Positions 1 through 7,016 of a stretch of 14,751 nt of DNA are shown one piece after another. The notes below the pieces were generated by a model, which saw nothing but the letters and a program-made list of their open reading frames with translations, was not told the origin of the DNA and made no database searches. The stretch is from an uncultured Coprococcus sp. (GTDB taxonomy: Bacteria; Bacillota; Clostridia; Lachnospirales; Lachnospiraceae): contig URJU01000034.1 of NCBI GenBank assembly GCA_900548315.1, positions 1-14,751 of the forward strand, in the 5' to 3' direction. The stretch's first letter is position 1; every line of letters begins with the position of its first letter. The translations under genes and the position numbers were made by a program.

Positions 1-184
1 AGGTATAATGGGAAGTGATATTTGAGGGTACAAAAAATCAATTTTTTTTTGGTCTAGGGTTGACACGAGCAGGGTGAGAGTTGCTTGAGATTTGTTTGGA
101 TTAACATGATCAAGTCAGATTATCTCAGATGACAGCGAAAACAAGAAAAAGATAAAAAAATTATCCCAGAATCGACCCAAATAG
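1..184. other. Non-coding left edge, no gene seen
   Basis: All three + frames are closed by stops within the first 30 bases and no credible gene lies on the other strand. A TATAAT lies at 4-9 at the very edge. Two weak complementary segments can pair inside (57-63 with 172-178, and 85-91 with 122-128). The stretch may be the 3' untranslated tail of a gene outside the window or a small untranslated RNA ending at the terminator at 185-236. I cannot distinguish these. Confidence 0.4.
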
Positions 185-236
185 CCCAAAGGATACAAAG
201 TTCCAGAAAATTGTATCTTTTGGGTTGTTTTTTATT
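185..236 (+). terminator. Intrinsic terminator
   Basis: A 14-bp stem pairs 185-198 (CCCAAAGGATACAA) with 211-224 (TTGTATCTTTTGGG), with one G-U pair. The loop has 12 nt and a T-rich tract follows at 225-236. It ends whatever transcript enters from the left and separates it from the aldolase leader. Confidence 0.85.
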
Positions 237-297
237 TATTTGCGATATAATTGTGCTAAAACGTAGATTTACTTGCATAAAAGATAAAATAAAGTCC

Positions 298-325
298 TTG
301 CATTAATTTATTTATGTGCTATACT
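298..325 (+). promoter_or_regulatory. Sigma-A promoter with extended -10 for the aldolase gene
   Basis: TTGCAT at 298-303 and TATACT at 320-325 are separated by 16 nt, and a TG one base before the -10 box makes it an extended -10. Transcription would begin near 332, giving a leader of about 215 nt. An alternative TATAAT lies at 246-251, but its -35 would fall in the preceding terminator and is poor. Confidence 0.65.
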
Positions 326-408
326 AAATAAAGTCACTAACATACACCAACGCGTTAAAGCGACGTAAGTTTAAATTGAGAAAACTGAGGAGAAATATCT
401 ATAGGATA

Positions 409-474
409 CAAACTGGAAGACAGAGGTGTAGTAAATAGAATCAAACTGGAAAACAGCTTTGCAGTAAATAGACT
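409..474 (+). repeat. 33-nt tandem repeat, two copies, in the aldolase 5' leader
   Basis: Copy 1 is 409-441 and copy 2 is 442-474. They match at 27 of 33 positions, with shared blocks CAAACTGGAA and AGTAAATAGA. The sequence just before copy 1 (ATAGGATA) also resembles the end of each copy. The repeat lies in the untranslated leader between promoter and start codon. Its role is unknown; a protein or RNA binding site, or simple slippage, are both possible. Confidence 0.75.
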
Positions 475-549
475 CAGAAATATCAGAGAGAAAAACCAAA
501 AGAGAAAAAGAGAAAATCAAAACAAAAAAACAAGAAGGAGGACACTATT

Positions 550-1524
550 ATGATAGGCGGAGATCTGATCACCTACAGACCTGACATTCAGGTACTTGAC
601 GCAACAATAAGAGATGGAGGACTTGTCAACGATTTCTATTTTACTGACGAGTTTATAAGAGCCCTCTATGAAGCGAACATCAAGGCGGGGGTTGATTATA
701 TGGAATTCGGCTATAAGGCCTCCAAGGAAATGTTTGATGTGAACAAATTCGGCAAATGGAAGTTCTGCAACGAGGAGGATATAAGAGCCATCGTTGGAGA
801 GAACAATACAGATCTGAAAATTTCAGTTATGGCTGATGTCGGAAGATGCGACTACAAGAAGGATATCATCGACAGAGCCGACAGTGTTATCGATCTGGTG
901 AGGGTGGCGACATACATCAACACCATGCCTGCAGCCATCGAGATGATTGAGGATGCACATGCAAAGGGATACGAGACTACATGCAATATCATGGCAGTTT
1001 CAAAGGATCAGGAGTCGGATATCGATCTTGCCCTTGAGCTACTTGGCAAGAGCAATGTAGATGGAATATACATTGTTGACAGCTACGGCTCACTGTACCC
1101 TGAGCAGATCAAGAAGCTCGCGGAGAAATATGTTGCAGTTGGAGAGAAGTATGGCAAGAAGATAGGAATACATGCACACGACAACTTAAAGCTTGCCTAT
1201 GCCAATACTGTTGAGGCAATGAGGAGTGGTGCGAGCATGCTCGATGGAACTGTAAGCTGTATGGGCAGGGGCGCAGGAAATTGTGCGCTTGAGCTTCTTC
1301 TTGGATTCCTCAGAAATCCAAAGTACAACCTGTACCACATCTTGAAGTTCATAGAGCAGTACATGGTTCCACTCAAGGCAAAGGGAGATGCAGTATGGGG
1401 CTATGATGTGCCATACATGCTGACCGGAATGCTGAATCAGCATCCAAGGGAAGCCATCGATTTCATCAAGAATGAAAGACATGATTATGCTGATATGTAC
1501 AGCTACCTTATGTACAGAGAGTAA
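550..1524 (+). CDS. HMGL-like aldolase family protein (4-hydroxy-2-oxovalerate aldolase-like)
   Basis: This 324-residue TIM-barrel protein belongs to the HMG-CoA lyase/DRE-TIM metallolyase superfamily. It shows the N-terminal DATIRDGG (17-24), which in this family supplies the metal-binding Asp and catalytic Arg-Asp. It also has HAHDN (208-212) with the two metal-binding histidines, and a GRGAGNCALE turn near residues 240-249. The closest described chemistry is retro-aldol cleavage of 4-hydroxy-2-oxoacids, but the actual substrate is not evident and no partner dehydrogenase lies next to it. AAGGAGG at 535-541 stands 8 nt before the ATG. The gene is monocistronic, lying between its own promoter region and the terminator at 1585-1633. 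Superfamily assignment is firm; substrate is open. Confidence 0.88.
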   Translation: MIGGDLITYRPDIQVLDATIRDGGLVNDFYFTDEFIRALYEANIKAGVDYMEFGYKASKEMFDVNKFGKWKFCNEEDIRAIVGENNTDLKISVMADVGRCDYKKDIIDRADSVIDLVRVATYINTMPAAIEMIEDAHAKGYETTCNIMAVSKDQESDIDLALELLGKSNVDGIYIVDSYGSLYPEQIKKLAEKYVAVGEKYGKKIGIHAHDNLKLAYANTVEAMRSGASMLDGTVSCMGRGAGNCALELLLGFLRNPKYNLYHILKFIEQYMVPLKAKGDAVWGYDVPYMLTGMLNQHPREAIDFIKNERHDYADMYSYLMYRE

Positions 1525-1584
1525 TTATATAACAAATACATTGTGGGTTGGGCGCAAGTTATGGTGCTCAAGATAAAGGGGAGG

Positions 1585-1633
1585 ACTCCTGGTGTCAGTT
1601 ATCGCTGGCATCAGGAGTTTTTCTTCTTTTTTT
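1585..1633 (+). terminator. Intrinsic terminator of the aldolase gene
   Basis: A 14-bp stem with two G-U pairs joins 1585-1598 and 1605-1618 around a 6-nt loop (TTATCG). A tract of mostly T follows (1618-1633). Confidence 0.92.
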
Positions 1634-1642
1634 CGGGCTGTG

Positions 1643-1651
1643 TGTTATAAT
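1643..1651 (+). promoter_or_regulatory. Extended -10 promoter element for the oxidoreductase/lipid operon
   Basis: TGTTATAAT contains a consensus TATAAT (1646-1651) with the TG of an extended -10. The -35 region falls in the T tract of the preceding terminator and is not recognisable. Transcription would start near 1658, about 105 nt before the first gene. Confidence 0.6.
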
Positions 1652-1762
1652 CGGATGTGTAGTGTCAAAATTTGTCAAAAAACAACAAGAGAAATACTTG
1701 GGAAGATTGATATGAGCAGCGACAGTACTTGAAAACATACAGAAATAACAGGAGGACAGCAC

Positions 1763-2719
1763 GTGAACATAGGAATAATGGGCGCAGGCAAGATTGCCGG
1801 TGTCATGGCAGATACGATAAATAAGATGGATGATGTGGAGCTGTATGCGGTAGGTTCAAGAACTTTGGAAAAGGCAAATGCATTTGCCGGGAAATTTGAT
1901 ATAGATAAGACTTATGGGAGTTACGAAGAACTGGTAAGTGATGATGCTATAGATCTTATATACATTGCAACGCCGCATTCACATCACTATGAGCATATGA
2001 AGCTCTGCATAGAACATGGAAGAAATGTACTTTGCGAGAAAGCATTTACCTACGATGCTGCGCAGGCTGAGGAGATCGCAGCTCTGGCAGCGGAGAAGAA
2101 GGTGTATGTGGCTGAGGCGATATGGACGAGGTATATGCCGTCCAGACAGATAATAAATGAAATTCTTGGATCGGGTGTGATAGGGGATATCAGGACAATG
2201 ACCTGCAACCTGTCCTATCCGATATCAAAGATAGAGCGTCTGATCAGACCTGAACTGGCAGGAGGTGCCCTTTTAGACGTGGGAGTTTATGGGCTGAATT
2301 TCATTGTCATGCATATGGGTAAGGAGATATCAGCTATCGAATCGTCTGTCATGATGCACGAGACTGGAGTAGACGGACAGGAGAGTATAACCGTCAAATA
2401 CAGAGACGGCAGGATGGCAGTGACAACCCACAGCATGTACGGAAGATCAGACAGAAAAGGTATCTTTTACGGTGAGAAGGGATACATGATAGTCCAGAAT
2501 ATAAATAATCCACAGTGGATAGATGTATTTGACTGCGAGGACAGACTGATAAGACATGTGGATGTGCCAAAGCAGATAAGCGGCTACGAGTACGAGGTCA
2601 TGGAAAGCCTTGATATGATCAGACAGGGACAGTTCCAGAGTAAATCGATGCCTTTGTCAGAGTCTATATATATGATGAAGCTTATGGATGATATTAGAAA
2701 AGGGTGGAATAAAAAGTGA
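1763..2719 (+). CDS. GFO/IDH/MocA family NAD(P)-dependent oxidoreductase
   Basis: This 318-residue soluble protein has the N-terminal Rossmann motif GAGKIA (7-12) following the first beta strand. It has the family CEK motif at 91-93, where the usual EKP reads EKA, and the C-terminal-domain signature GGALLDVGVYGLNF. The pattern resembles the dihydrodiol dehydrogenase/xylose dehydrogenase branch, whose members oxidise or reduce sugars and cyclic polyols. The substrate cannot be named. The start is GTG, chosen because AGGAGG (1750-1755) lies 7 nt upstream and the protein then begins MNIGIMGAGK, as is normal for this fold. Its stop overlaps the start of the next gene (GTGA), so it is the first gene of an operon with the lipid genes. 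A functional link to lipids is not obvious. Confidence 0.9.
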   Translation: MNIGIMGAGKIAGVMADTINKMDDVELYAVGSRTLEKANAFAGKFDIDKTYGSYEELVSDDAIDLIYIATPHSHHYEHMKLCIEHGRNVLCEKAFTYDAAQAEEIAALAAEKKVYVAEAIWTRYMPSRQIINEILGSGVIGDIRTMTCNLSYPISKIERLIRPELAGGALLDVGVYGLNFIVMHMGKEISAIESSVMMHETGVDGQESITVKYRDGRMAVTTHSMYGRSDRKGIFYGEKGYMIVQNINNPQWIDVFDCEDRLIRHVDVPKQISGYEYEVMESLDMIRQGQFQSKSMPLSESIYMMKLMDDIRKGWNKK

Positions 2720-3465
2720 TAATTATATATATACTTGGCGGAATCATAGCCATATTTCTGATGTACATACTTTTTCTCTTCGTGTGCAGTCTGTTCGTGA
2801 GAACTGACAGGCAGTATACGGAGGACAGCAGGTTCTACAGGCATCTGCTGTATGGTGTCACCGGATTTGCCATGTGGTTTCTAAGAGTGAAAATGCATGT
2901 GACTGGCATGGAGAAGATTCCAGTGGATGTCAAACCACTCTTTGTGGGAAATCATCTGTCAAATTATGATCCGCTGATAGAATGGCAGGTATTTAAGAAG
3001 TGGGATGTGGCATTTATATCCAAGCCGGAGAATTTTAAGATACCGATATTCGGCAGGATCATCAGAAGATGCTGCTTTATGCCGATAGACAGATCAGATC
3101 CGGGTAAGGCATTGTCTACGATCAAGACGGCTACCGAGATTCTCCAGAAGGGAGATATGGCAGTCGGAGTATACCCGGAGGGAACGAGAAACAGACAGGG
3201 CGGACTTCTGCCATTTCACACGGGTGTTTTCAGGATAGCCCAGAAAGCGCATGCGCCGATAGTCGTCATGGCGATACACGGAACGGAGAACATCTACAGG
3301 AATGTGCTGAGGCGCAGATCTGACGTCTATATAGATGCGGTGGATGTGATACCTGCCGATGAGGTAAAAGCAATGAAGAAGAATGAGATCAGCGACAGGG
3401 TGAGACTTGTTCTTGAGAAAGATGAAAAGGGTAAAAACTATGGGAAGGAAGTACATTTTATATAA
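2716..3465 (+). CDS. plsC: 1-acyl-sn-glycerol-3-phosphate acyltransferase (PlsC-type)
   Basis: The enzyme family transfers an acyl chain to lysophosphatidic acid, giving phosphatidic acid at the inner face of the membrane. The 249-residue protein has one hydrophobic N-terminal segment (about 1-28). It carries the catalytic NHxxxxD motif (H80, D85) and the glycerol-phosphate binding block YPEGTRNR (153-160), plus FISKPENFKIPIFGRII between them, matching the family's usual motif order. Length is normal. It starts with GTG inside the stop of the oxidoreductase gene (4-bp overlap), with an AGGGTGG-like site at 2701-2707, so translational coupling is likely. Its 3' end overlaps the lipid kinase gene. 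Other acyl acceptors are possible, since several PlsC paralogues occur in clostridia. Confidence 0.9.
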   Translation: MIIIYILGGIIAIFLMYILFLFVCSLFVRTDRQYTEDSRFYRHLLYGVTGFAMWFLRVKMHVTGMEKIPVDVKPLFVGNHLSNYDPLIEWQVFKKWDVAFISKPENFKIPIFGRIIRRCCFMPIDRSDPGKALSTIKTATEILQKGDMAVGVYPEGTRNRQGGLLPFHTGVFRIAQKAHAPIVVMAIHGTENIYRNVLRRRSDVYIDAVDVIPADEVKAMKKNEISDRVRLVLEKDEKGKNYGKEVHFI

Positions 3466-4324
3466 TTCACTGGCGGGCAACGGCAAATGTATGTATGACG
3501 TGCAGGCACTTGCAGATACATATCCTGATGCGATACTCAAGAAGATGACAGAGATCGCTTCATATGCGGAGTTCATGGGATCGCTTGCAGAGGATGACGA
3601 GGTTATCCTGTGCGGCGGTGACGGAACGCTGAACATATTTGTGAATGATATAAAGGACATGGATGTGAAGAATACCATCTACTATTATGCCTCCGGAAGC
3701 GGCAATGACTTTGCAAAGGACATAGGACATAACAGTCATGACACTCCGGATTACCAGATAAATCAGTACATACAGCATCTCCCGGAGGTGACAATCAACG
3801 GCAAAAAGTGGCTATTCATCAACAATGTTGGATTCGGAATAGACGGTTACTGCTGTGAGGAGGGCGACCGCCAGAGGACAAAGAATGAGAAAACTCATAA
3901 GAACAAGCCTGTGAACTATACGGCTATAGCTATCAAAGGCCTGCTCTACGCATTCAAACCGAGAAATGCTGTGGTGAAAGTGGATGGAGTCCGTCATGAA
4001 TATAAAAATGCCTGGCTCGTGCCAACCATGAATGGCAGATATTATGGCGGCGGAATGATGGCTACCCCCGGGCAGGACAGACTGAATCCGGAGCATACAG
4101 TTTCGGTTATGGTGTTCCGCGGCAAGGGCAAGCTTGGAACCCTTATGATCTTTCCTTCTATATTCAAGGGAGAGCATGTCAAGTACGAAAAGTATGTTGA
4201 TATATTCAACGCAAAAGAGGTTGAGGTTGAATTTGATCGTCCGACACCACTTCAGATAGACGGCGAGACGATACTCGGAGTTACATCATATAAAGTTAAA
4301 GCGTGGAGCCTGGATCAGAAATAA
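3440..4324 (+). CDS. Diacylglycerol kinase family lipid kinase (YegS/DgkB-like)
   Basis: This 294-residue protein is of the DAGK catalytic family. It has the nucleotide-binding GGDGTLN (59-65), the ASGSGNDFAKDIG block about 30 residues later, and a C-terminal beta domain ending with the typical QIDGE. Family members phosphorylate diacylglycerol or related lipids with ATP to give phosphatidic acid or its analogues. In frame, an upstream ATG exists at 3407. I prefer 3440 because AAAAGGG (3425-3431) lies 8 nt before it and the protein then begins MGRKYILYNSLAG, the usual first strand. It overlaps the acyltransferase gene by 26 bp. With PlsC it gives two routes to phosphatidic acid from one transcript. 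The lipid substrate is inferred. Confidence 0.88.
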   Translation: MGRKYILYNSLAGNGKCMYDVQALADTYPDAILKKMTEIASYAEFMGSLAEDDEVILCGGDGTLNIFVNDIKDMDVKNTIYYYASGSGNDFAKDIGHNSHDTPDYQINQYIQHLPEVTINGKKWLFINNVGFGIDGYCCEEGDRQRTKNEKTHKNKPVNYTAIAIKGLLYAFKPRNAVVKVDGVRHEYKNAWLVPTMNGRYYGGGMMATPGQDRLNPEHTVSVMVFRGKGKLGTLMIFPSIFKGEHVKYEKYVDIFNAKEVEVEFDRPTPLQIDGETILGVTSYKVKAWSLDQK

Positions 4325-4364
4325 AAAAGTTTTGAAAATCCGAATAATATAAAGTTCAAAAAAC

Positions 4365-4392
4365 TTGCAAATATGCTGACGTCATTTATACT
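4365..4392 (+). promoter_or_regulatory. Sigma-A promoter for the NimA-like gene
   Basis: TTGCAA (4365-4370) and TATACT (4387-4392) are separated by 16 nt, the same spacing and -10 as in the promoter at 298-325. Transcription would begin near 4399, about 30 nt before the start codon. No clear terminator for the preceding operon is seen in 4325-4364; only a bulged AAGTTTTGAA hairpin without a T tract is present. Confidence 0.6.
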
Positions 4393-4429
4393 ATTTTAAT
4401 AGATTGTACGCTGAAAAAGGAGGTATTGT

Positions 4430-4948
4430 ATGCGGGAGATGCGGAGAAGTGACAGGATGATAACAGATCGTGAAGAGATAGTGGATGTACTTGATTCGTG
4501 TAAGGTGTTCCGGATGGCGGTTCACGATGAAGAGGGAATGTACATAGTTCCGCTGAATTTCGGTTATACCTACGAGGAGGATGTTCTGAAGCTTTATTTC
4601 CACTCTGCCGGTGAGGGCAGGAAGGTGGATGCTCTGGCAGCGGATCCGAAGGTGGCCATAGAGATGGACACAGATCACTATCTGGTTGAGGGACCAAATG
4701 CCTGCAGCTTCGGTTACCTCTACAGCAGTATCATGGGAAATGGCACAGCCAGAAAGCTGACAGATCCTGAGGAAAAGTGCGAGGCACTCAACTGCCTTAT
4801 GAATCATCAGCTTGCGAGAAATACCGAGAATATGAGATCGTTTGACAAGGTAGAAAAGAAGAAGTATAACTACTCAGACCAGATGCTGGCAGCGGTAAAT
4901 GTGTATGAGATAGTTGTGGAAAATTTTATGTGTAAGTCAAGGCGATAA
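4430..4948 (+). CDS. Pyridoxamine 5'-phosphate oxidase-like flavin split-barrel protein (NimA-like)
   Basis: This 172-residue protein has the N-terminal pattern of the PNPOx-like/NimA family. A helix with ITDREEIVDVLDSCKV leads into the barrel strand IVPLNFGYTYE, then the signature HSAGEGRKVDAL (58-69) followed by VAIEMD. NimA relatives bind FMN or similar cofactors and some reduce 5-nitroimidazoles, but most chromosomal copies in anaerobes have no proven substrate. A resistance role must not be assumed here. AAAGGAGG at 4416-4423 lies 6 nt before the ATG. The gene stands alone, with its own promoter, between the lipid operon and gltX. No signal peptide or membrane segment is seen. Confidence 0.82.
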   Translation: MREMRRSDRMITDREEIVDVLDSCKVFRMAVHDEEGMYIVPLNFGYTYEEDVLKLYFHSAGEGRKVDALAADPKVAIEMDTDHYLVEGPNACSFGYLYSSIMGNGTARKLTDPEEKCEALNCLMNHQLARNTENMRSFDKVEKKKYNYSDQMLAAVNVYEIVVENFMCKSRR

Positions 4949-4988
4949 GTATATGGAATCTATGCAATTGCCATTGTGGTTTAAGGAA

Positions 4989-5017
4989 TTGACGTAAAAC
5001 ATAATACAAATTATAAT
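4989..5017 (+). promoter_or_regulatory. Near-consensus sigma-A promoter of gltX
   Basis: TTGACG (4989-4994) and TATAAT (5012-5017) are separated by exactly 17 nt. Transcription would start near 5024, giving a leader of about 70 nt. This is the best promoter match in the window, in keeping with an essential housekeeping gene. Confidence 0.85.
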
Positions 5018-5038
5018 CAGACAGGATATAATGAAGCG

Positions 5039-5062
5039 ATCATCAAGCAGACTCTTGATGAT
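5039..5062 (+). promoter_or_regulatory. Perfect 9-bp hairpin in the gltX leader
   Basis: ATCATCAAG (5039-5047) and CTTGATGAT (5054-5062) enclose the loop CAGACT. There is no T tract, so it is not a terminator, and no T-box consensus (AGGGTGGnACCGCG) is present. It lies 15 nt after the predicted transcription start and could stabilise the mRNA 5' end or bind a regulator; this is inference. Confidence 0.5.
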
Positions 5063-5093
5063 AAGTGATATAGCAGAAAGGTGAAAACAGGAG

Positions 5094-6770
5094 ATGGATT
5101 ACAACAAATTAGCGGATTTGATATTTGCAGATATAACAGATACAGTGGATGACCTTGAGAAGAGATTTCCGGAGAGAGATCTTCCGGAGGGAGCAAGGGT
5201 AACAAGATTTGCACCAAGCCCTACAGGATATATGCACATCGGCGGACTGTATGCTGCCATGATCTCAAGAAAGCTTGCAAAGCAGAGCGGTGGCGTGTTC
5301 TACCTCAGAATAGAGGATACCGATAGGAAGAGGGAACTTGAGGACGGTGTAAATGAGATCATCAATTCGCTGAAGAAGTTTGACCTTGGATTTGACGAGG
5401 GACCATTTGAGGGCGGCGAGACAATATATGGTCCATATAAGCAGAGCGAGAGAAAAGAGATATATCAGACCTGTGTCAAGAAACTTATGCAGGAAGGATA
5501 TGCATATCCTGACTTTACAACAGCCGAGGAGCTTGACGAGATCAGGGCAAAGCAGGAGGCTGCAAAAGTTGACATAGGATATTATGGCGAGTATGCGGTT
5601 GGAAGAAATCTGACATACGAGCAGGTAGAGGAGAAACTTGCTGCGGGCGAGCCTTATGTTGTGAGGCTCAAGAGTCCGGGAGAGGCAGGAAAGACTGTTA
5701 TCTACAGCGATCCTATCAGAGGCAAGATTGAGATGCCTGAGAATATCATGGATGTAGTACTTCTGAAGTCAGATGGAATACCTACATACCATTTTGCACA
5801 TGCAGTTGACGATCACTTCATGAGGACAAATCTTGTCATCAGAGGTGACGAGTGGCTTGCGTCATATCCACTCCACAAGCAGCTCTTTGACCTGTGTGGA
5901 TTTGCACTTCCAAAGTATGCGCATATCGCACCTATCATGAAACTTGAGGTTACAGTGGATGAGGAGGGCGAGCACCAGAGAAAGAGAAAGCTCAGCAAGA
6001 GAAAGGATCCGGAGGCTGCGGTTGGTTTCTATGCAGAGCAGGGATTCCCATCAGTCAGCGTGCTTGAGTACCTTATGACAATAGCAAATTCCAACTACGA
6101 GGAGTGGCATGCAGCCCATGCGGACAAGACAATAGATGACTTCACACTCTCACTCAAGAAGATGCCTGTCAGTGGTGCACTTTTTGATATGGTAAAGCTC
6201 AACGATGTCAGCAAAGAGATGATCTCAAAGCTCACAGCCGAGGAGTGTTACGACCTCATCATGGAGTGGGCAAAGGAGCATGACGAGAACATATATACAT
6301 TTGGCACACAGGACAAGGATGGTTTCATGAAGACCATCAACTTGTGGAAGATGTCAGGCAAGAAGGTCCGCAAGGACGTCGGCAAATGGTCAGATCTGCG
6401 CGCGATGTTCGGTTATCTGTACACACCAGAAGATGAGCTGGATCTCCAGTATGAGATAGACGAGAAGTACACACCGGAAATGATCACAGAGGTTATCGAG
6501 GAGTACAAGAAGGATCTCTTCCTTGACTCAGAGGACTGGTTTTCAAGCATGAAGGTCATGGGCGAGAAGATCGGCTACTGTCCAAATGTCAAGGAGTACA
6601 AGCAGAATCCTGACGGATACAAGGGCAGCATCACAGATGTATGTACCATAGTAAGAGTTGCCATCACAGGCAAGCAGAACTCACCTGACCTGTTCACTAT
6701 CATGAACGTGATCGGAAAAGACAAGACCATGGGCAGACTGGACAAGTTCCTTGCGTGGGCTAGGAGATAG
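5094..6770 (+). CDS. gltX: Glutamate--tRNA ligase, long clostridial form
   Basis: This class I aminoacyl-tRNA synthetase charges tRNA-Glu with glutamate. The HIGH-type motif reads APSPTGYMHIGGL (40-52, His48) and the KMSKS-type loop reads KLSKR (299-303). APSPTG instead of PEPNG and the GGL ending mark it as GluRS, not GlnRS. At 558 residues it is longer than the roughly 480-510 of typical bacterial GluRS. The extra length includes an N-terminal extension of about 35 residues before the Rossmann fold, plus the C-terminal part. The ATG at 5094 is used with AAAGGTG (about 5077-5083) as the ribosome binding site, 10 nt upstream; an AGGAG directly touching the ATG is too close to serve. It is monocistronic as far as can be seen and is followed by a 200-bp palindromic element. 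Confidence 0.93.
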   Translation: MDYNKLADLIFADITDTVDDLEKRFPERDLPEGARVTRFAPSPTGYMHIGGLYAAMISRKLAKQSGGVFYLRIEDTDRKRELEDGVNEIINSLKKFDLGFDEGPFEGGETIYGPYKQSERKEIYQTCVKKLMQEGYAYPDFTTAEELDEIRAKQEAAKVDIGYYGEYAVGRNLTYEQVEEKLAAGEPYVVRLKSPGEAGKTVIYSDPIRGKIEMPENIMDVVLLKSDGIPTYHFAHAVDDHFMRTNLVIRGDEWLASYPLHKQLFDLCGFALPKYAHIAPIMKLEVTVDEEGEHQRKRKLSKRKDPEAAVGFYAEQGFPSVSVLEYLMTIANSNYEEWHAAHADKTIDDFTLSLKKMPVSGALFDMVKLNDVSKEMISKLTAEECYDLIMEWAKEHDENIYTFGTQDKDGFMKTINLWKMSGKKVRKDVGKWSDLRAMFGYLYTPEDELDLQYEIDEKYTPEMITEVIEEYKKDLFLDSEDWFSSMKVMGEKIGYCPNVKEYKQNPDGYKGSITDVCTIVRVAITGKQNSPDLFTIMNVIGKDKTMGRLDKFLAWARR

Positions 6771-6775
6771 AATAT

Positions 6776-6975
6776 ATCAATTGGATGTGCATATTAAGTT
6801 GACATAGTCTGTATCGTGTTTGACATAACCATGCAGGAGCGCTCCCGCTCAACTCAGGCTGCAGCGGCACTAGCGCTCGCAGGCTCACTGAGAGCCGACG
6901 CCTTCGTATGTCCTGCATCAGTTAATGTCAAAACGATTACAGATTGTACTATATACTTGTGCGCATCCAATTGAT
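6776..6975. repeat. 200-bp imperfect inverted repeat, MITE-like or REP-like element
   Basis: The outer ends ATCAATTGGATG (6776-6787) and CATCCAATTGAT (6964-6975) are perfectly complementary. The match resumes after one mismatch (GCA/TGC). A second complementary block of about 30 nt, with small indels, joins TCTGTATCG...TTTGACAT...ATGCAGGA (about 6808-6838) with TCCTGCAT...ATGTCAAAA...TACAGA (about 6911-6943). The GC-rich centre (6839-6905) holds the perfect palindrome GGAGCGCTCC and a GGCTC/GAGCC hairpin. It fills almost the whole gltX-argJ gap. There is no open frame, no T tract and no clear target-site duplication. It is richer in GC at its centre than the flanking spacers. Confidence 0.75.
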
Positions 6976-7016
6976 GAAGATTGGTTAAAATACATTTTAG
7001 AAGGGATTGGATTACT

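Noticed and set aside
3094..3678. Reverse-strand frame of 194 codons
   Set aside because: It is antisense to the acyltransferase and lipid kinase genes, which carry clear catalytic motifs.
4430..4948. Naming the NimA-like protein a nitroimidazole resistance gene
   Set aside because: Only the split-barrel family is supported; most members have no such activity shown.
5024..5093. T-box riboswitch upstream of gltX
   Set aside because: The leader is too short and lacks the T-box sequence and a terminator.
6799..6827. TTGACA in the left arm of the palindrome as the argJ promoter
   Set aside because: No acceptable -10 box lies at 16-18 nt.
6981..7016. TTG start extending ArgJ by 12 residues
   Set aside because: It has no good ribosome binding site, and the ATG at 7017 has AGAAGGG upstream and fits the family start.
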